In this document: positions 63,698-64,000 of the stretch, in pieces
How the letters are laid out: the number at the start of each line of letters is the position of its first letter
How positions within the stretch are numbered: the first letter of the stretch is position 1
DNA from: Vibrio lentus
GTDB lineage: Bacteria > Pseudomonadota > Gammaproteobacteria > Enterobacterales > Vibrionaceae
Reading direction: 5' to 3'
NCBI RefSeq assembly: GCF_002875945.1
Contig: NZ_MCZK01000144.1
Coordinates: 124,184 to 188,183, forward strand
Length of the DNA: 64,000 nt
Program-made: the position numbers and the translations under genes
The notes under the pieces: model-generated
Databases searched by the model: none
Told to the model about the DNA's origin: nothing
What the model saw: only the letters and a program-made list of their open reading frames with translations

Positions 63698-64000
63698 ATG
63701 ATGAATGACGTAAAAGAGAGAGAAGAAGTACAATGTATGCAGGTACTTGGGAAGATGGACAACTCCGAGTACAAAGAGATCTTGTCTAAAGATGCATTAA
63801 AATTCTTAGAAGCTCTCGTCAATAAGTTTGGAGATCGCCGTCATGCCCTGCTAAGTGACCGCGACGTAAAACAAGCTCAATATGACGAGGGTGAGTTACC
63901 CAATTTCAGAAAATACACCATTTCCATTCGCCAGAATAAAGAGTGGAAAGTGGCGACACCGCCACCAGAGTTACTGGATCGACGCGTAGAGATCACCGGA
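63698..64000 (+). CDS. aceB: malate synthase A, N-terminal part (cut by window end)
   Basis: 101 codons are visible from ATG 63698, with AAGGAG six bases upstream. The protein begins MMNDVKEREEVQCMQVLGKM and continues with LSKDALKFLEALVNKFGDRRHALLSDRDVKQAQYDEGELPNF, the usual malate synthase A beginning (ALxFLxxLxxxFxxRRxxLLxxR). It condenses glyoxylate and acetyl-CoA to malate, a second outlet for purine-derived glyoxylate. Divergent from gcl with shared operators between them. Confidence 0.92.
   Translation, partial: MMNDVKEREEVQCMQVLGKMDNSEYKEILSKDALKFLEALVNKFGDRRHALLSDRDVKQAQYDEGELPNFRKYTISIRQNKEWKVATPPPELLDRRVEITG

Noticed and set aside
1..64000. CRISPR arrays, tRNA/rRNA genes, insertion sequences, integrases or prophage genes
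   Set aside because: None could be seen. There are no regularly spaced identical repeats, no tRNA-like cloverleaf ending in CCA, and no transposase or integrase-like protein.

Overview
The window looks like part of a Vibrio chromosome, probably from the Splendidus clade of marine vibrios. This is judged from the protein sequences (OmpV/MipA porin, DUF4144, PuuD-type urate oxidase, malate synthase), the moderate GC content and the gene style. It was not tested by any search. The central theme is purine breakdown. Positions 19384-44803 and 57407-64000 together encode an apparently complete route from guanine, 8-oxoguanine and xanthine to glyoxylate, and on to glycerate 2-phosphate or malate.

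Layout. 1-9153: mixed accessory genes. These are two secreted DUF1254 paralogues (the first cut by the window edge), a secreted AGE-family protein, a frameshifted ferric-reductase-like flavocytochrome, a flavin reductase, a solitary HEFWH metallopeptidase-like protein and a DUF4144 protein. 9279-14584: a GltS-type transporter, an epoxide hydrolase and an aldehyde dehydrogenase, divergent from a LysR regulator. 14756-19189: a Dcu transporter, a HAD phosphatase, an HD hydrolase, an acetyltransferase and a Tag-like glycosylase. 19384-26758: a GntR/FadR regulator followed by xdhA-xdhB-xdhC-guaD. 27045-34357: an AEC transporter, a MerR/carboxymuconolactone-decarboxylase pair, small membrane proteins, a DJ-1/PfpI protein, a lipoprotein, a 41-residue membrane peptide, OmpV, a FlaG-like protein and a short TetR. 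34576-39062 (minus): puuE-uraD-alc-allA-puuD. 39474-44803 (plus): hiuH, two NCS2 permeases and 8-oxoguanine deaminase. 44804-49407: an AT-rich gap, then a two-gene locus resembling a secreted alpha-pore-forming toxin (XaxA/YaxA-like) with a large unrecognised partner. 49545-57317: a lipoprotein-type amidohydrolase, and an RND pump with adaptor divergent from its two-component system. 57407-63384 (minus): a RutR-like TetR, glycerate kinase, tartronate semialdehyde reductase, hydroxypyruvate isomerase and glyoxylate carboligase. 63698-end: the start of malate synthase.

How it works together. GuaD and 8-oxoguanine deaminase feed xanthine and urate. XdhABC oxidises xanthine to urate, PuuD (membrane, cytochrome c tail) oxidises urate, and HiuH, UraD and PuuE give allantoate. 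Alc and AllA release two urea molecules and glyoxylate. Gcl, Hyi, GlxR and glycerate kinase, or AceB, return glyoxylate to central metabolism. A shared palindrome, TTGTATACAA, sits in front of the GntR gene, xdhA, the puuE/hiuH divergent region and the gcl/aceB divergent region. It is the likely operator of the window's GntR regulator. The xdhA leader also carries a RutR-type box and a weaker copy, matching the RutR-like TetR at 57407. Other regulatory structure includes two related RNA-like elements (32013-32137 and 34442-34561), a MerR-type 19-bp-spacer promoter, a structured ompV leader and an attenuator-like hairpin before glycerate kinase. No tRNA, rRNA, CRISPR array, insertion sequence or prophage was seen.
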